From: Tsukamurella ocularis
GTDB lineage: Bacteria; Actinomycetota; Actinomycetes; Mycobacteriales; Mycobacteriaceae
Direction: 5' to 3'
Assembly: GCF_024807615.1 (NCBI RefSeq)
Contig: NZ_JANUCJ010000004.1
Span: 310,001-374,000 of the forward strand
DNA: 64,000 nucleotides
Under the pieces are notes generated by a model. It saw nothing but the letters and a program-made list of their open reading frames with translations, searched no databases and was not told the origin of the DNA. This document shows positions 52,932 to 61,723 of this stretch, in pieces. A program made the translations under genes and the position numbers. Every line of letters starts with the position of its first letter. Position 1 is the first letter of the stretch.

Positions 52932-54877
52932 GCACCCGGCGGATGACCGTGGGCCAGGCCCTCATCGAGTTCCTGGCGCACCAGTGGACCGTGGATGAGA
53001 CGGTGCACGACGACGGCACGGTGAGCACCGTGCGCGAGCGCACCGTCCCCGCGACCTTCGGCATCTTCGGCCACGGCAACGTGGCCGGCGTGGGCCAGGC
53101 GCTGCTGCAGTACGCGGCGACCGACGCCGGGCTCATGCCCTACCACCAGGCCCGTAACGAGCAGGCCATGGTGCACCAGGCCGTCGGTTACGCCCGCATG
53201 CACCGCCGGCGCGGCACCTACGCGTGCACCGCCTCCGTGGGCCCCGGTGCCGCCAACATGCTCACGGGCGCCGCGCTCGCGACCGCTAACAGGCTGCCCG
53301 CGCTGCTCCTGGTCTCCGACACCTTCGCCACCCGCGTCGCCGATCCGGTGCTGCAGCAGCTCGAGCACCCGCACGACATCGGGTTGCAGGTCTCCGACGC
53401 CTTCCGGCCCCTGTCGACGTTCTTCGACAGGGTGCAGCGGCCGGAACAGCTGTTCTCCATCGCCCTCGCCGCGATGCGCGTGCTGACCGACCCCGCGGAG
53501 ACCGGCGCCGTGACCATCGCGCTGCCCGAGGACGTCCAGGCCGAGGCCGTCGACGTGCCCGAGGAGTTCCTCGCGGACCGCGAATGGCACATCCGCCGGC
53601 CCCTGCCCGAGCGCGGTCCGCTGGCCCGCGCCGTCGCGGCGATCCGGGAGGCGAAGCGCCCGTTCATCGTCGCCGGCGGCGGCGTCCTTTACGCGGGCGC
53701 GGAGGACGAGCTGCGCCGGTTCGCGGACGGCACGTCGATCCCCGTCGGCACCACGCAGGCAGGCGGCGGATCGCTTCCCTGGGATCACCCGCTGAACCTC
53801 GGCGGCGTGGGCGCCACCGGCACCGCTGCGGCGAACGCGATAGCCGCGCACGCCGACGTGATCATCGGGATCGGCACCCGGTACAGCGATTTCACCACCG
53901 CCAGCCGGACGGCCTTCCAGGACGCCGGCGTGCGCTTCGTGAACCTCAACGTCGCCTCCTTCGACGCCTACAAGCACGGCTCCCAGCTTCCGCTCATCGC
54001 CGACGCCCGCGAGGGCCTCGCGGCGCTGCGCGCGGAGCTCGCCGACTACCGCGTTCCGCCGGAGTCCGTCGCTGCGGCCGCTGCGGCCAAGGCGGACTGG
54101 GACGCGGTCGTCGACGTCGCGCTCGCGCCCACCGGCGCCGACCTGCCCGGCCAGCCCGAGGTGATCGGCGCGGTGCACGCCGCGATGGACCCGGCCGACG
54201 TGATCATCCAGGCCGCGGGCTCCCTCCCGGGGGACCTGCAGAAGCTGTGGCGCGTGCGCGACCCGCTCGGCTACCACGTCGAGTACGCATTCTCCTGCAT
54301 GGGATACGAGATCGCGGGCGGACTCGGCGCGAAGCGCGGGCTGCTCGCCCTCGGCGACGACCGCGACGTGGTTGTCATGGTCGGTGACGGCTCGTACCTC
54401 ATGCTCAACAGCGAGCTGGTGACCGCCGTCGCCGAGGGGATCAAGCTCATCGTCGTCATCGTCGAGAACCAGGGCTACGCCTCGATCGGCCACCTCTCTG
54501 AGACCGTCGGCTCGCAGCGTTTCGGCACCCGGTACCGCACCGCGGATGGGTCGGGCGGCGTGCCCGCACCGGACCTCGAGCGCGGCGATTTCCTCCCGGT
54601 CGACCTGGCGGCGAACGCCCGCAGCTACGGCGCGCGGGTCATCGACATCGAGCCCGGACCGGACTCGGTCGCGCAGCTCACCGAGGCCGTCCGCGCCGCC
54701 AAGGCGGCGAGCGGCCCCACCGTCATCCAGATCCACAACGACCCGTTGGTCTACGCCCCCGAGGGCAACGGCTGGTGGGACGTCCCGGTCGCCGCGGTGT
54801 CCACGATCGACAGCACCGTCACTGCGCGCGCCGAGTACCTCGATCAGCAGAAGGCGCAGCGGCCCCTCCTCGGCTGA
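52928..54877 (+). CDS. iolD: 3D-(3,5/4)-trihydroxycyclohexane-1,2-dione hydrolase
   Basis: 649 residues. A TPP enzyme: FGIFGHGNVAGVGQAL, RNEQAMVHQAVGYAR with the TPP glutamate, ACTASVGPGAANMLTGAAL, and the TPP motif GDGSYLMLNSELVTAVAEG to VENQGYASIG. It hydrolytically opens the trihydroxycyclohexanedione ring to 5-deoxyglucuronate. Start coupled to the iolB stop. Confidence 0.95.
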   Translation: MSTRRMTVGQALIEFLAHQWTVDETVHDDGTVSTVRERTVPATFGIFGHGNVAGVGQALLQYAATDAGLMPYHQARNEQAMVHQAVGYARMHRRRGTYACTASVGPGAANMLTGAALATANRLPALLLVSDTFATRVADPVLQQLEHPHDIGLQVSDAFRPLSTFFDRVQRPEQLFSIALAAMRVLTDPAETGAVTIALPEDVQAEAVDVPEEFLADREWHIRRPLPERGPLARAVAAIREAKRPFIVAGGGVLYAGAEDELRRFADGTSIPVGTTQAGGGSLPWDHPLNLGGVGATGTAAANAIAAHADVIIGIGTRYSDFTTASRTAFQDAGVRFVNLNVASFDAYKHGSQLPLIADAREGLAALRAELADYRVPPESVAAAAAAKADWDAVVDVALAPTGADLPGQPEVIGAVHAAMDPADVIIQAAGSLPGDLQKLWRVRDPLGYHVEYAFSCMGYEIAGGLGAKRGLLALGDDRDVVVMVGDGSYLMLNSELVTAVAEGIKLIVVIVENQGYASIGHLSETVGSQRFGTRYRTADGSGGVPAPDLERGDFLPVDLAANARSYGARVIDIEPGPDSVAQLTEAVRAAKAASGPTVIQIHNDPLVYAPEGNGWWDVPVAAVSTIDSTVTARAEYLDQQKAQRPLLG

Positions 54878-54918
54878 GCCGCGCCCACCCCTCCACGACC
54901 ACACGAAGGACCACCGTC

Positions 54919-55863
54919 ATGACCGACACTCTGGGCACGACCGCCTCCACCGCCCCCCACACCGCGGGCCTCCGCATCGGCACCGCCCCCGACTCGTGGG
55001 GCGTCTGGTTCGCCGACCACCCGCGGCAGACCCCCTGGGACCGCTTCCTCGACGAGGTGGCCGAAGCCGGGTACCACTACATCGAGCTGGGACCCTACGG
55101 CTACCTGCCGACCGACCCCGAGCGCCTGAAGGACGAGCTCGCCAAGCGTGACCTCGAACTGTCCGGCGGCACGATCTTCACGGGCTTCCACAAGGGCGCG
55201 GACCAGTGGGACCGCGCCTGGAAGCAGGTGAGCGACGTCGCGACCCTCGTGGGCGCCCTGGGCGCCGAGCACATCGTCGTCATCCCCGACCTGTGGCGCT
55301 CGGACCTGACCGGCGAGGCCCTCGAATCCCGCACGCTGAACGACGAGCAGTGGAAGGCCCTCGCCGCCGGCCACGACCGGCTCGGCAAGGCGCTCGCCGA
55401 GGAGTACGGGATCAAGCAGCAGTTCCACTCCCACGCCGACAGCCACGTCGGCACCACCGGAGAGGTGGAGCGTCTCCTCGCCGAGACCGACCCGCGGTAC
55501 GTCAACCTGTGCCTCGACACCGGCCACTTCGCCTACTACGGCGGCGACAACGTGGCCCTCATGCAGCGCCACCCGGAGCGCATCGGCTACCTGCACCTCA
55601 AGCAGATCGACCCGGCGCTGATCTGGGAGGTGCTCAAGAACGACACCCCGTTCGCCGACGCCGCCTCCGCCATCATGGTCGAGCCGCCGAACGGGATCCC
55701 GGACTTCGCGCCCGTCATCGAGGCGGCGCTACGCATCAACCCGGACCTGTTCGCCATCGTCGAGCAAGACATGCCCGGCTGCGACATCGCCGTCCCCGCG
55801 GGCATCGCGACCCGCACTCGGCAGCACATCTTCGGCTGCCACCCGCTCACCCGCACCCGCTGA
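54919..55863 (+). CDS. iolE: 2-keto-myo-inositol dehydratase
   Basis: 314 residues from ATG 54919 (GAAGGA upstream). TIM barrel of the AP-endonuclease-2 type: RIGTAPDSWGVWFADHP, HYIELGPYGYLPTDP, QQFHSHADSHVGTTGEVERL, NLCLDTGHFAYYGGDNV and the closing DFAPVIEAALRIN; these carry the manganese-binding residues. It dehydrates scyllo-inosose. 41 bases after iolD. Confidence 0.94.
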   Translation: MTDTLGTTASTAPHTAGLRIGTAPDSWGVWFADHPRQTPWDRFLDEVAEAGYHYIELGPYGYLPTDPERLKDELAKRDLELSGGTIFTGFHKGADQWDRAWKQVSDVATLVGALGAEHIVVIPDLWRSDLTGEALESRTLNDEQWKALAAGHDRLGKALAEEYGIKQQFHSHADSHVGTTGEVERLLAETDPRYVNLCLDTGHFAYYGGDNVALMQRHPERIGYLHLKQIDPALIWEVLKNDTPFADAASAIMVEPPNGIPDFAPVIEAALRINPDLFAIVEQDMPGCDIAVPAGIATRTRQHIFGCHPLTRTR

Positions 55864-55919
55864 TCCCGAACCCGGACATCGAGCCCGGACCCCGAAGCCC
55901 CGCAAGGAGACACCCGCAG

Positions 55920-56942
55920 ATGACCAACGACTTCCGCGTCGCCGTGGTCGGCGCCGGCATGATGGGCGCCGACCACGTGAAGCGCATCGCCACCACCATC
56001 GCGGGGGCGTCCGTCTCCGCGGTCGTCGAGCCCGACGGGGCGCGACGCGCCGCCGCCCTCGACCTCGCCCCCGGCGCCGCCGGTTTCGCAGACCTCGACT
56101 CCGCGCTCGCGTCGGGCGTCGTCGACGGCGTGCTCGTCGCCACCCCCGGCCAGTTCCACGAGGACGCGCTGCTGCAGGTCCTCGCCGCAGGCCTGCCGGT
56201 GCTCTGCGAGAAGCCGCTCACCCAGGACCCCGAGTCCTCCTGGCGCGTCGTCGAGGCCGAGATGGCCGGCGGCCGGCAGCTGATCCAGGTCGGGTTCATG
56301 CGCCGTTTCGATCGCGAGTACGAGGAGCTGCGGAAGGTGGTGGCCGCCAAGCCCGCCGGCGAGCTGGTCATGCTGCACGCCCGCCACCGCAACGCCTCGG
56401 TGCCCGAGAGCTACGTGCAGACCATGCTCATCAACGACTCCGTGGTGCACGAGTTCGACGTCGTGCCGTGGCTGGCGGGCGGCGTCGTGACCTCGGTCGA
56501 AGTGAAGTACCCGCGCCGCAATTCGCGGAGCCCGGAGCACCTGCGCGAGCCGATCCTCGTGCTCATGGAGCTCGACAACGGGGTGCTCGTCGACGTCGAG
56601 ATGAACGTCTCCATCGAGTTCGGCTACCAGGTCGAGACCGAGGCCGTCTTCGAGCGGGGCGTCGCCCGCATCGGCGAGCCCGCGGGCCTGCAGATGTGGC
56701 AGCAGGGCAGGTTCTCCGTCGCGGACCACGCCGACTTCACCACCCGGTTCCGCGACGCCTACGACCGCCAGGTTCAGGCCTGGGTCGACGCCGCGCAGGC
56801 GGGCACCATCGCCGGACCGTCGGCCTTCGACGGCTACAAGGTGGCCGTGTGCTGCGCCGCCGGCGTCAAGGCACTGGAGACGACCGGCCCCGTGCCCGTC
56901 GAGCTCCCCGAGATGCCGGCGTTCTACGCCGAGCGCGCCTAG
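55920..56942 (+). CDS. iolG: Myo-inositol 2-dehydrogenase (core iolG; Gfo/Idh protein 7)
   Basis: 340 residues from ATG 55920. VAVVGAGMMGADHVKRIATT, VLCEKPLTQDPESS, QVGFMRRFDREYEELR and LINDSVVHEFDVVPWLAGG match the actinobacterial IolG type. It oxidises myo-inositol to scyllo-inosose using NAD+, the first step, followed by IolE. Its place after iolE and before iolH is that of C. glutamicum cg0204. A second IolG-like gene is at 40841. Confidence 0.9.
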   Translation: MTNDFRVAVVGAGMMGADHVKRIATTIAGASVSAVVEPDGARRAAALDLAPGAAGFADLDSALASGVVDGVLVATPGQFHEDALLQVLAAGLPVLCEKPLTQDPESSWRVVEAEMAGGRQLIQVGFMRRFDREYEELRKVVAAKPAGELVMLHARHRNASVPESYVQTMLINDSVVHEFDVVPWLAGGVVTSVEVKYPRRNSRSPEHLREPILVLMELDNGVLVDVEMNVSIEFGYQVETEAVFERGVARIGEPAGLQMWQQGRFSVADHADFTTRFRDAYDRQVQAWVDAAQAGTIAGPSAFDGYKVAVCCAAGVKALETTGPVPVELPEMPAFYAERA

Positions 56943-56950
56943 GGGGCATC

Positions 56951-57826
56951 GTGGTCCGCATCGCCCTCGATCCCACGCCGTACCACTCGACGCACGATTT
57001 CGAGGACTTCTTCGACGTGGCCGCCAAGGCCGGCTACGAGTGGATCCAGCTGACTCCGCACGCCGATTTCATCCCGTTCTTCGCCCACCCGCGTGTGGAC
57101 CGGGCGCAGCTCGCGCTCGTGCGTAAGCGCGCCGCCGACGCGGGCGTCGGGATCACGTCGTTGCTCCCGGTGCAGCGCATCTCGTGGCCCGACGAGCCGC
57201 AGCGCGAGACGGCGGTCCGGAACTTCCGGCGCATCATCGCGATCGCCGCGGAGCTCGAGGTCCCCGTCATCAACACCGAGTTCAGCGGCCGGCCCGAGCG
57301 CGCCGAGGAGTCCGAGGCGGGCTTCTACCGGAGCATGGAGGAGCTCGTTCCCCTGCTCGAGCGGGAGGGCGTCACGCTCAACATCGACCCGCACCCCGAC
57401 GACTTCGTCGAGGACGGGCTCGAGGCCTGGCGGATCATCCGCGGGCTGGACACGCCGGCCGTCGGCTTCGTGTACGTGGGCAGCCACACGTTCCACTACG
57501 GCGACCGCGCGGCCGCGCTGATCCCGCAGCTGGGGGAGCGGCTCGGCGCGGTGTACGCCGCGGACAGCTTCGATCACCGACGCTCGCACGGCCTGCGCTA
57601 CATCACCAACCCGCCCGGCAACGCGGTCCGCGTGCACCAGCACCTCACGATCGGCGACGGCGACGTCGACTGGGACGAGCTGTTCGGCCACCTCGGCGCT
57701 TCCGGGTTCCTCGCCCGCGAGGACGCGATCATCTGCTCCAACGTCTTCGCCGAGGACGAGCGCGCCGACGAGGTCTCCGCGCTGCAGCTCGAGAAGATCC
57801 GGTCGCTGGTCGCGGCGCACTCGTGA
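56951..57826 (+). CDS. iolH: IolH-like TIM-barrel isomerase
   Basis: 291 residues from GTG 56951. AP-endonuclease-2-like TIM barrel: IALDPTPYHSTHDFEDFFDVA, GYEWIQLTPHADFIPFFAHP, VINTEFSGRPERA, LNIDPHPDDFVEDG and VYVGSHTFHYGD. Homologues called IolH end actinobacterial inositol operons; their exact step is not settled. It ends 36 bases before gltX and so is the right end of the island. Confidence 0.88.
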   Translation: MVRIALDPTPYHSTHDFEDFFDVAAKAGYEWIQLTPHADFIPFFAHPRVDRAQLALVRKRAADAGVGITSLLPVQRISWPDEPQRETAVRNFRRIIAIAAELEVPVINTEFSGRPERAEESEAGFYRSMEELVPLLEREGVTLNIDPHPDDFVEDGLEAWRIIRGLDTPAVGFVYVGSHTFHYGDRAAALIPQLGERLGAVYAADSFDHRRSHGLRYITNPPGNAVRVHQHLTIGDGDVDWDELFGHLGASGFLAREDAIICSNVFAEDERADEVSALQLEKIRSLVAAHS

Positions 57827-57849
57827 GCGGGCGCGCCGCGCGCGGCGAC

Positions 57850-57855
57850 TACCCT
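57850..57855 (+). promoter_or_regulatory. -10 box of a leaderless gltX transcript
   Basis: TACCCT lies exactly seven bases before the GTG of gltX, with no ribosome site, matching the leaderless layout. No good -35 box is visible. This gives gltX its own promoter apart from the iol operon. Confidence 0.55.
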
Positions 57856-57862
57856 GGACGTC

Positions 57863-59401
57863 GTGACTGAGTCTTCCGCCGCACCGTCGACCGCCGCCGC
57901 GCCCGGGTCCGTCCGCGTGCGCTTCTGCCCGTCGCCCACCGGCACGCCCCACGTCGGCATGGTGCGCACCGCGCTGTTCAACTTCGCCCACGCGCGACAC
58001 ACCGGCGGCACGTTCGTCTTCCGCATCGAGGACACGGACGCCGCCCGCGACAGCGAGGAGAGCTACGCCGCGATCCTCGAGTCGCTGCGGTGGCTGGGCC
58101 TCGACTGGGACGAGGGGCCCGAGGTGGGCGGGCCGTACGGCCCCTACCGGCAGTCCGAGCGCAAGGACCTGCACCTGGACCTCGTGCGGCGCCTCGTCGA
58201 GGGCGGCTTCGCCTACGAGGCCTTCTCGACGCCGGAGGAGGTGGAGGCGCGGCACGTCGCCGCCGGCCGGAACCCGAAGCTGGGCTACGACAACTTCGAC
58301 CGCGACCTCACCGACGAGCAGAAGGCCGCCTACCGCGCCGAGGGCCGCAGCCCCGTCGTGCGGCTGAAGATGCCCGATCATGACTTCACCTGGAACGACA
58401 TGGTGCGCGGCGAGACCACCTTCGCCGCGGGCAGCGTGCCCGACTTCGCCCTCACCCGCGCGAACGGCGACCCGCTGTACACCCTGGTCAACCCCGTCGA
58501 CGACGCGATGATGAAGATCACGCACGTCCTGCGCGGCGAGGACCTGCTGAGCTCCACGCCGCGGCAGATCGCGCTGTACGAGGCGCTGGAGGCGATCGGC
58601 GTCGCCGATCGCACCCCCGAGTTCGGGCACCTGCCCTTCGTGATGGGGGAGGGCAACAAGAAGTTGTCCAAGCGCGACCCCGAGTCCAACCTCTTCCACC
58701 ACCGCGACCGCGGCTTCATCCCGGAGGGCCTGCTCAACTACCTCGCCCTGCTCGGCTGGGGTATCTCGGCGGACAACGACGTCTTCAGCGTCGAGGAGAT
58801 GATCGCCGCCTTCGACGTGCACCGGGTGAACTCCAACCCGGCGCGCTTCGACCAGAAGAAGGCGGACGCGATCAACGCCGAGCACATCAGGCTGCTCGCG
58901 CCGGCCGACTTCGAGGCGCGCCTGCGGGCCTTCCTCGTCGAGCGGGGCTTCGTCGACGGTGCCCGCCTCGGCCCCGAGGGCGACCCCGCTTTCGCGACCG
59001 CGGCCGAGCTGGTGCAGACCCGCATCGTCGTGCTCTCGGACGCCTGGGACCTGCTGAAGTTCCTCTACGTCGACGAGGCCGACTTCGCCGTCGATCCTGC
59101 GGCTGCCGCGAAGAACATCAAGGCCGATGCCGGCCAGGTGCTCGACGAGAGCATCGCAGCGCTCGACGGGCTCACCGACTGGACGACCGAGGCCATCGAG
59201 GGCGCCCTCAAGGGCCGGCTCATCGACGAGCTCGAGCTCAAGCCGCGCAAGGCCTACGCCCCGATCCGCGTGGGCGTCACGGGCTCGCCCATCAGCCCGC
59301 CGCTGTTCGAGTCGCTGGAACTGCTGGGCCGCGAGCGGACGCTGGCGCGCCTCGCTGCGGCCCGCGTCCTCGTGCCCGCGGACGGTGCCTCCCCGCAGTA
59401 G
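57863..59401 (+). CDS. gltX: Glutamyl-tRNA synthetase
   Basis: 512 residues from GTG 57863. Class I synthetase motifs: HIGH as PHVG in [20 protein letters not shown], and KMSKS as KLSKR in [12 protein letters not shown]. It charges tRNA-Glu, and in actinobacteria also tRNA-Gln for later amidation; both tRNAs are encoded directly downstream. Backbone gene resuming after the island; its M. tuberculosis homologue lies next to the FAH-family gene. Confidence 0.97.
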   Translation: MTESSAAPSTAAAPGSVRVRFCPSPTGTPHVGMVRTALFNFAHARHTGGTFVFRIEDTDAARDSEESYAAILESLRWLGLDWDEGPEVGGPYGPYRQSERKDLHLDLVRRLVEGGFAYEAFSTPEEVEARHVAAGRNPKLGYDNFDRDLTDEQKAAYRAEGRSPVVRLKMPDHDFTWNDMVRGETTFAAGSVPDFALTRANGDPLYTLVNPVDDAMMKITHVLRGEDLLSSTPRQIALYEALEAIGVADRTPEFGHLPFVMGEGNKKLSKRDPESNLFHHRDRGFIPEGLLNYLALLGWGISADNDVFSVEEMIAAFDVHRVNSNPARFDQKKADAINAEHIRLLAPADFEARLRAFLVERGFVDGARLGPEGDPAFATAAELVQTRIVVLSDAWDLLKFLYVDEADFAVDPAAAAKNIKADAGQVLDESIAALDGLTDWTTEAIEGALKGRLIDELELKPRKAYAPIRVGVTGSPISPPLFESLELLGRERTLARLAAARVLVPADGASPQ

Positions 59402-59417
59402 GGGATGACCTGGCGAT

Positions 59418-59446
59418 TTGGCGTTCCCAGTGCGGCTGGGTAAGCT
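59418..59446 (+). promoter_or_regulatory. Predicted promoter of the tRNA operon
   Basis: TTGGCG (59418-59423) and TAAGCT (59441-59446) are 17 bases apart, just after the gltX stop. Transcription would start near 59453, about 40 bases before tRNA-Gln. Confidence 0.55.
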
Positions 59447-59462
59447 GGATCGCGGCTCAAAA

Positions 59463-59482
59463 CGAGGTCGGAAACGACCTCG
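59463..59482 (+). other. Perfect hairpin with GAAA tetraloop in the tRNA leader
   Basis: CGAGGTCG and CGACCTCG close a GAAA loop, 11 bases before tRNA-Gln. It may be a processing signal in the tRNA precursor or a weak gltX terminator. Confidence 0.5.
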
Positions 59483-59493
59483 GGGAGAGTCAT

Positions 59494-59565
59494 TGGCCTA
59501 TGGTGTAATTGGCAACACAGCTGATTCTGGTTCAGCCATTCTAGGTTCGAGTCCTGGTAGGCCAG
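59494..59565 (+). tRNA. tRNA-Gln (anticodon CTG)
   Basis: A 72-nt cloverleaf: acceptor arms TGGCCTA and TAGGCCA plus discriminator G, anticodon stem GCTGA/TCAGC around loop TTCTGGT, and T-arm with GGTTCGAGTCC. The anticodon is CTG. CCA is not encoded beyond the discriminator. Confidence 0.95.
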
Positions 59566-59603
59566 CGTGACAGCGCCCTCCGCGTGCGGAGGGCGCAGTC
59601 CTA

Positions 59604-59676
59604 GCCCCCGTCGTCTAGCGGCCTAGGACGCCGCCCTCTCACGGCGGTAGCGTGGGTTCGAATCCCATCGGGGGTA
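59604..59676 (+). tRNA. tRNA-Glu (anticodon CTC), copy 1
   Basis: A 73-nt cloverleaf: acceptor GCCCCCG/CGGGGGT, discriminator A, anticodon stem CCGCC/GGCGG around CTCTCAC, T-arm GGGTTCGAATCCC. CCA is not encoded. Confidence 0.96.
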
Positions 59677-59745
59677 CGTTCGATGCAGGTGTGCTACCTT
59701 CATCGACATCGTCGAGGCGCCTCGTGCGCGTCGGCAGCAGTTCTA

Positions 59746-59818
59746 GCCCCCGTCGTCTAGCGGCCTAGGACGCCGCCCTCTCACGGCGGTAGCGTGGGTT
59801 CGAATCCCATCGGGGGTA
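59746..59818 (+). tRNA. tRNA-Glu (anticodon CTC), copy 2
   Basis: Identical to copy 1 over the whole 73 bases and a few flanking ones, 142 bases downstream. A recent tandem duplication is the simplest explanation. Confidence 0.96.
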
Positions 59819-59824
59819 CAGCGG

Positions 59825-59852
59825 AAGGCCCGGATCATGTGATCCGGGCCTT
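59825..59852 (+). terminator. Terminator of the tRNA operon
   Basis: A 13-bp near-perfect palindrome (AAGGCCCGGATCA mirrored) directly after the second tRNA-Glu. The 230 bases between it and the amiC stop hold no gene I can support. Confidence 0.8.
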
Positions 59853-60055
59853 CGTCGTTCCTCCCCCGGCGCTATGCGCTTCGACTGGTCCATGATCGGT
59901 CCGGGGCTGTGCTCGACGGATCCTGTCGAGAACGATTCGCTGGGGTTCGGGTACCGGGTCGCAACGTCGCCGCGATGATCCGCGACCCGGTGGCGCCGGC
60001 CCCGGGCCCGGCGTCGTACCGGTGTTCGCCGGCGGGTGGCGCACGATGGCGCCGA

Positions 60056-60075
60056 CCGCCCCGCGCGAGGGGCGG
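60056..60075 (-). terminator. Hairpin after amiC
   Basis: CCGCCCC and GGGGCGG close a six-base loop just downstream of the amiC stop. There is no U-tract. Confidence 0.45.
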
Positions 60076-60082
60076 CACAGTG

Positions 60083-61129
60083 TCAGAGCTGGCCGATCAC
60101 GTCGAAGTCGCAGCCCTCCGCCCTCGCCAGGTACATGCGCTGATGCGCGTGGCCGTCGCGGAGCGCCATGTCGCCGCGGGCCCCCTCGTAGTGCACACCG
60201 CCGACCCCTGCCATGATGTCGCGGACGTCTGTGCTGCGCACCGTCGACAAGAGGGACTCGAGTAGCAGCATTCCCTCGAAGCAGGATTCGCCCATCGACG
60301 TCGGAATGCAGGCATTGGGGCCGAAGCGGCCGAAGTAGCGGGCGCCGAACTCCATCGACTCGGACGTCACCACGGAGTCGAAGTAGCCCGCCGAGGCGAA
60401 CAGGTCGCGCGTGGCGTCCGGGCCCGAGGCCATGAGCATGTGCTCGTCCATGAGCGGCGAGTAACGCACGAAGGCACCGTCGAGGCCGGCCGCCGCGAAG
60501 GCCCGGTTGAACTCGACCGCGTCCTGCCCGAGCAGCAGCATCAGGACGCCGTCGGCGTCGGAGCGCGCGATGGCGGTGATGACGGCCGAGAAGTCCCCGG
60601 TGCCGACGGGGACGAAGCGCGCACCCACGAGATCGTCGCCGAGGCGCCGGGTGAACCGGACGCAGGCCTTCGCGCTGTCGCGGGCCCAGAGGTAGTCGCT
60701 GCCTACGATCCACCACCGGCGTAGGCCCCGTTCCCGGCGGAGCCATTCGAGGGCGGGGAGGATCTGTTCCTCGGGCGTCTCGCCCGTGAGGAAGACGCCG
60801 GCCGTCGACTCGCCACCTTCGTAGAGCGCGGTGTAGACATAGGGAACCCGCAGGTCGATCCGAGCGGAGAGCGCGCGCCGCACGTCGGAGGTATGCCAGC
60901 CGACGATGGCGTCGATCTCGCCCGCCGCCACCAGGGACTCGACCTCGCGGGTCACATTGGCCACGCCGGTGGCGGAGTCGATGGGGCGCACACCCAGTTC
61001 GCGCCCGAGGATCCCGCCCCGGGCGTTGATGTCGTCGGCGGCAAGCGTCGTGCAACTGAGGCACGACGGGCCGAACAGCCCCGCGGGGCCGCCTCGGGGA
61101 TATAGCAAACCAACGGTGTACTCGCTCAT
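60083..61129 (-). CDS. amiC: AmiC-like amide sensor / binding protein
   Basis: 348 residues from ATG 61129. Type I periplasmic-binding fold of the amide/urea/branched-chain class: YTVGLLYPRGGPAGLFGPSC, AADDINARGGILGRELGV, AIVGWHTSDVRRAL, WWIVGSDYLWARDSAKA, FDSVVTSESMEFGARYFGRFG. There is no signal peptide or lipobox, so it is cytosolic, as the regulator AmiC of Pseudomonas is. It is divergent from the marR-amiS-amiE-amiB cluster. Amide-dependent control is the probable role, but its partner AmiR is absent. Confidence 0.85.
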   Translation of the reverse strand: MSEYTVGLLYPRGGPAGLFGPSCLSCTTLAADDINARGGILGRELGVRPIDSATGVANVTREVESLVAAGEIDAIVGWHTSDVRRALSARIDLRVPYVYTALYEGGESTAGVFLTGETPEEQILPALEWLRRERGLRRWWIVGSDYLWARDSAKACVRFTRRLGDDLVGARFVPVGTGDFSAVITAIARSDADGVLMLLLGQDAVEFNRAFAAAGLDGAFVRYSPLMDEHMLMASGPDATRDLFASAGYFDSVVTSESMEFGARYFGRFGPNACIPTSMGESCFEGMLLLESLLSTVRSTDVRDIMAGVGGVHYEGARGDMALRDGHAHQRMYLARAEGCDFDVIGQL

Positions 61130-61237
61130 GGACGTCCGCTCGTCTGAAGTCCTGCACTACGGACCAGTGTGGGGACGAGCCTACGCGGAGCGCGCCCGCA
61201 CCCAGGAAAGAACGCGATACAGTGGTCGCGGATTGCG

Positions 61238-61618
61238 ATGAAACAGTCGAGGATCGGGGCGGACATGGACGCGAGCGCGGACCTGCGCGAGGCGCCGGCG
61301 CGCACCGCTTTCGCGGCCGTGTGCGAGGCCGACGATCTGATCCTGAAGGTGCTGACCCCCACCCTCGCCGAGCACGACCTCACCGTCGAGCACTTCCGCG
61401 CGCTGCGCCTGCTGGCCGCGGTCGAGGGTGCCACGGTCGGCGAGTTGGCGGCCCGGACGGGCACCACCCCGTCGTCTACCACGCGCCTGGTCGACCGCCT
61501 CGTCGAGCGCAACCTGGCGTACCGTCGGCCCGCTCCAGGCGACCGGCGCAGCGTCCTTCTGACGATCTCCGACACCGGCCGTGAGGTCTTCCAAGCACTT
61601 GTCCTACGCCTGTCGTAG
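61238..61618 (+). CDS. MarR-type regulator, short
   Basis: 126 residues from ATG 61238 (an ATG at 61265 would give 117). The winged HTH is clear: LTVEHFRALRLLAAVEGATVGELAARTGTT, PSSTTRLVDRLVERNLAYRR, PGDRRSVLLTISDTGREVF. The protein ends soon after the wing and lacks most of the usual C-terminal dimerisation helix, so it is about 20-25 residues short. A TACAGT (61218-61223) could be its -10 box. A MarR-like protein is also in the M. smegmatis acetamidase cluster (AmiA, from memory). Likely controls amiS-amiE-amiB. Confidence 0.75.
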   Translation: MKQSRIGADMDASADLREAPARTAFAAVCEADDLILKVLTPTLAEHDLTVEHFRALRLLAAVEGATVGELAARTGTTPSSTTRLVDRLVERNLAYRRPAPGDRRSVLLTISDTGREVFQALVLRLS

Positions 61619-61676
61619 CCCTATCCACCTGCATTTTCCCTGAATCCGCTGCGCGTCTCGAGTTGCCCGCCAATAC

Positions 61677-61705
61677 TACCGATCAGATATAGTGCCGAAT
61701 CGGTA
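61677..61705 (+). promoter_or_regulatory. Promoter with flanking inverted repeat before amiS
   Basis: TACCGAT (61677-61683) is inverted as ATCGGTA (61699-61705), framing a TATAGT -10 box (61688-61693). A TTGCCC at 61663-61668 is a weak -35. Operator and promoter coincide, as expected for a repressor such as the adjacent MarR-type protein. Confidence 0.6.
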
Positions 61706-61723
61706 ATAAAATCGGGAGTCGCG

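Noticed and set aside
59604-59818. Tandem tRNA-Glu repeats as attachment sites of an integrated element
   Set aside because: The 142-base interval holds no gene, and the island lies on the other side of gltX without an integrase.
59853-60082. Plus-strand frame starting at 59909 after the tRNA terminator
   Set aside because: It reads into the antisense of amiC, has no ribosome site and no recognisable sequence.
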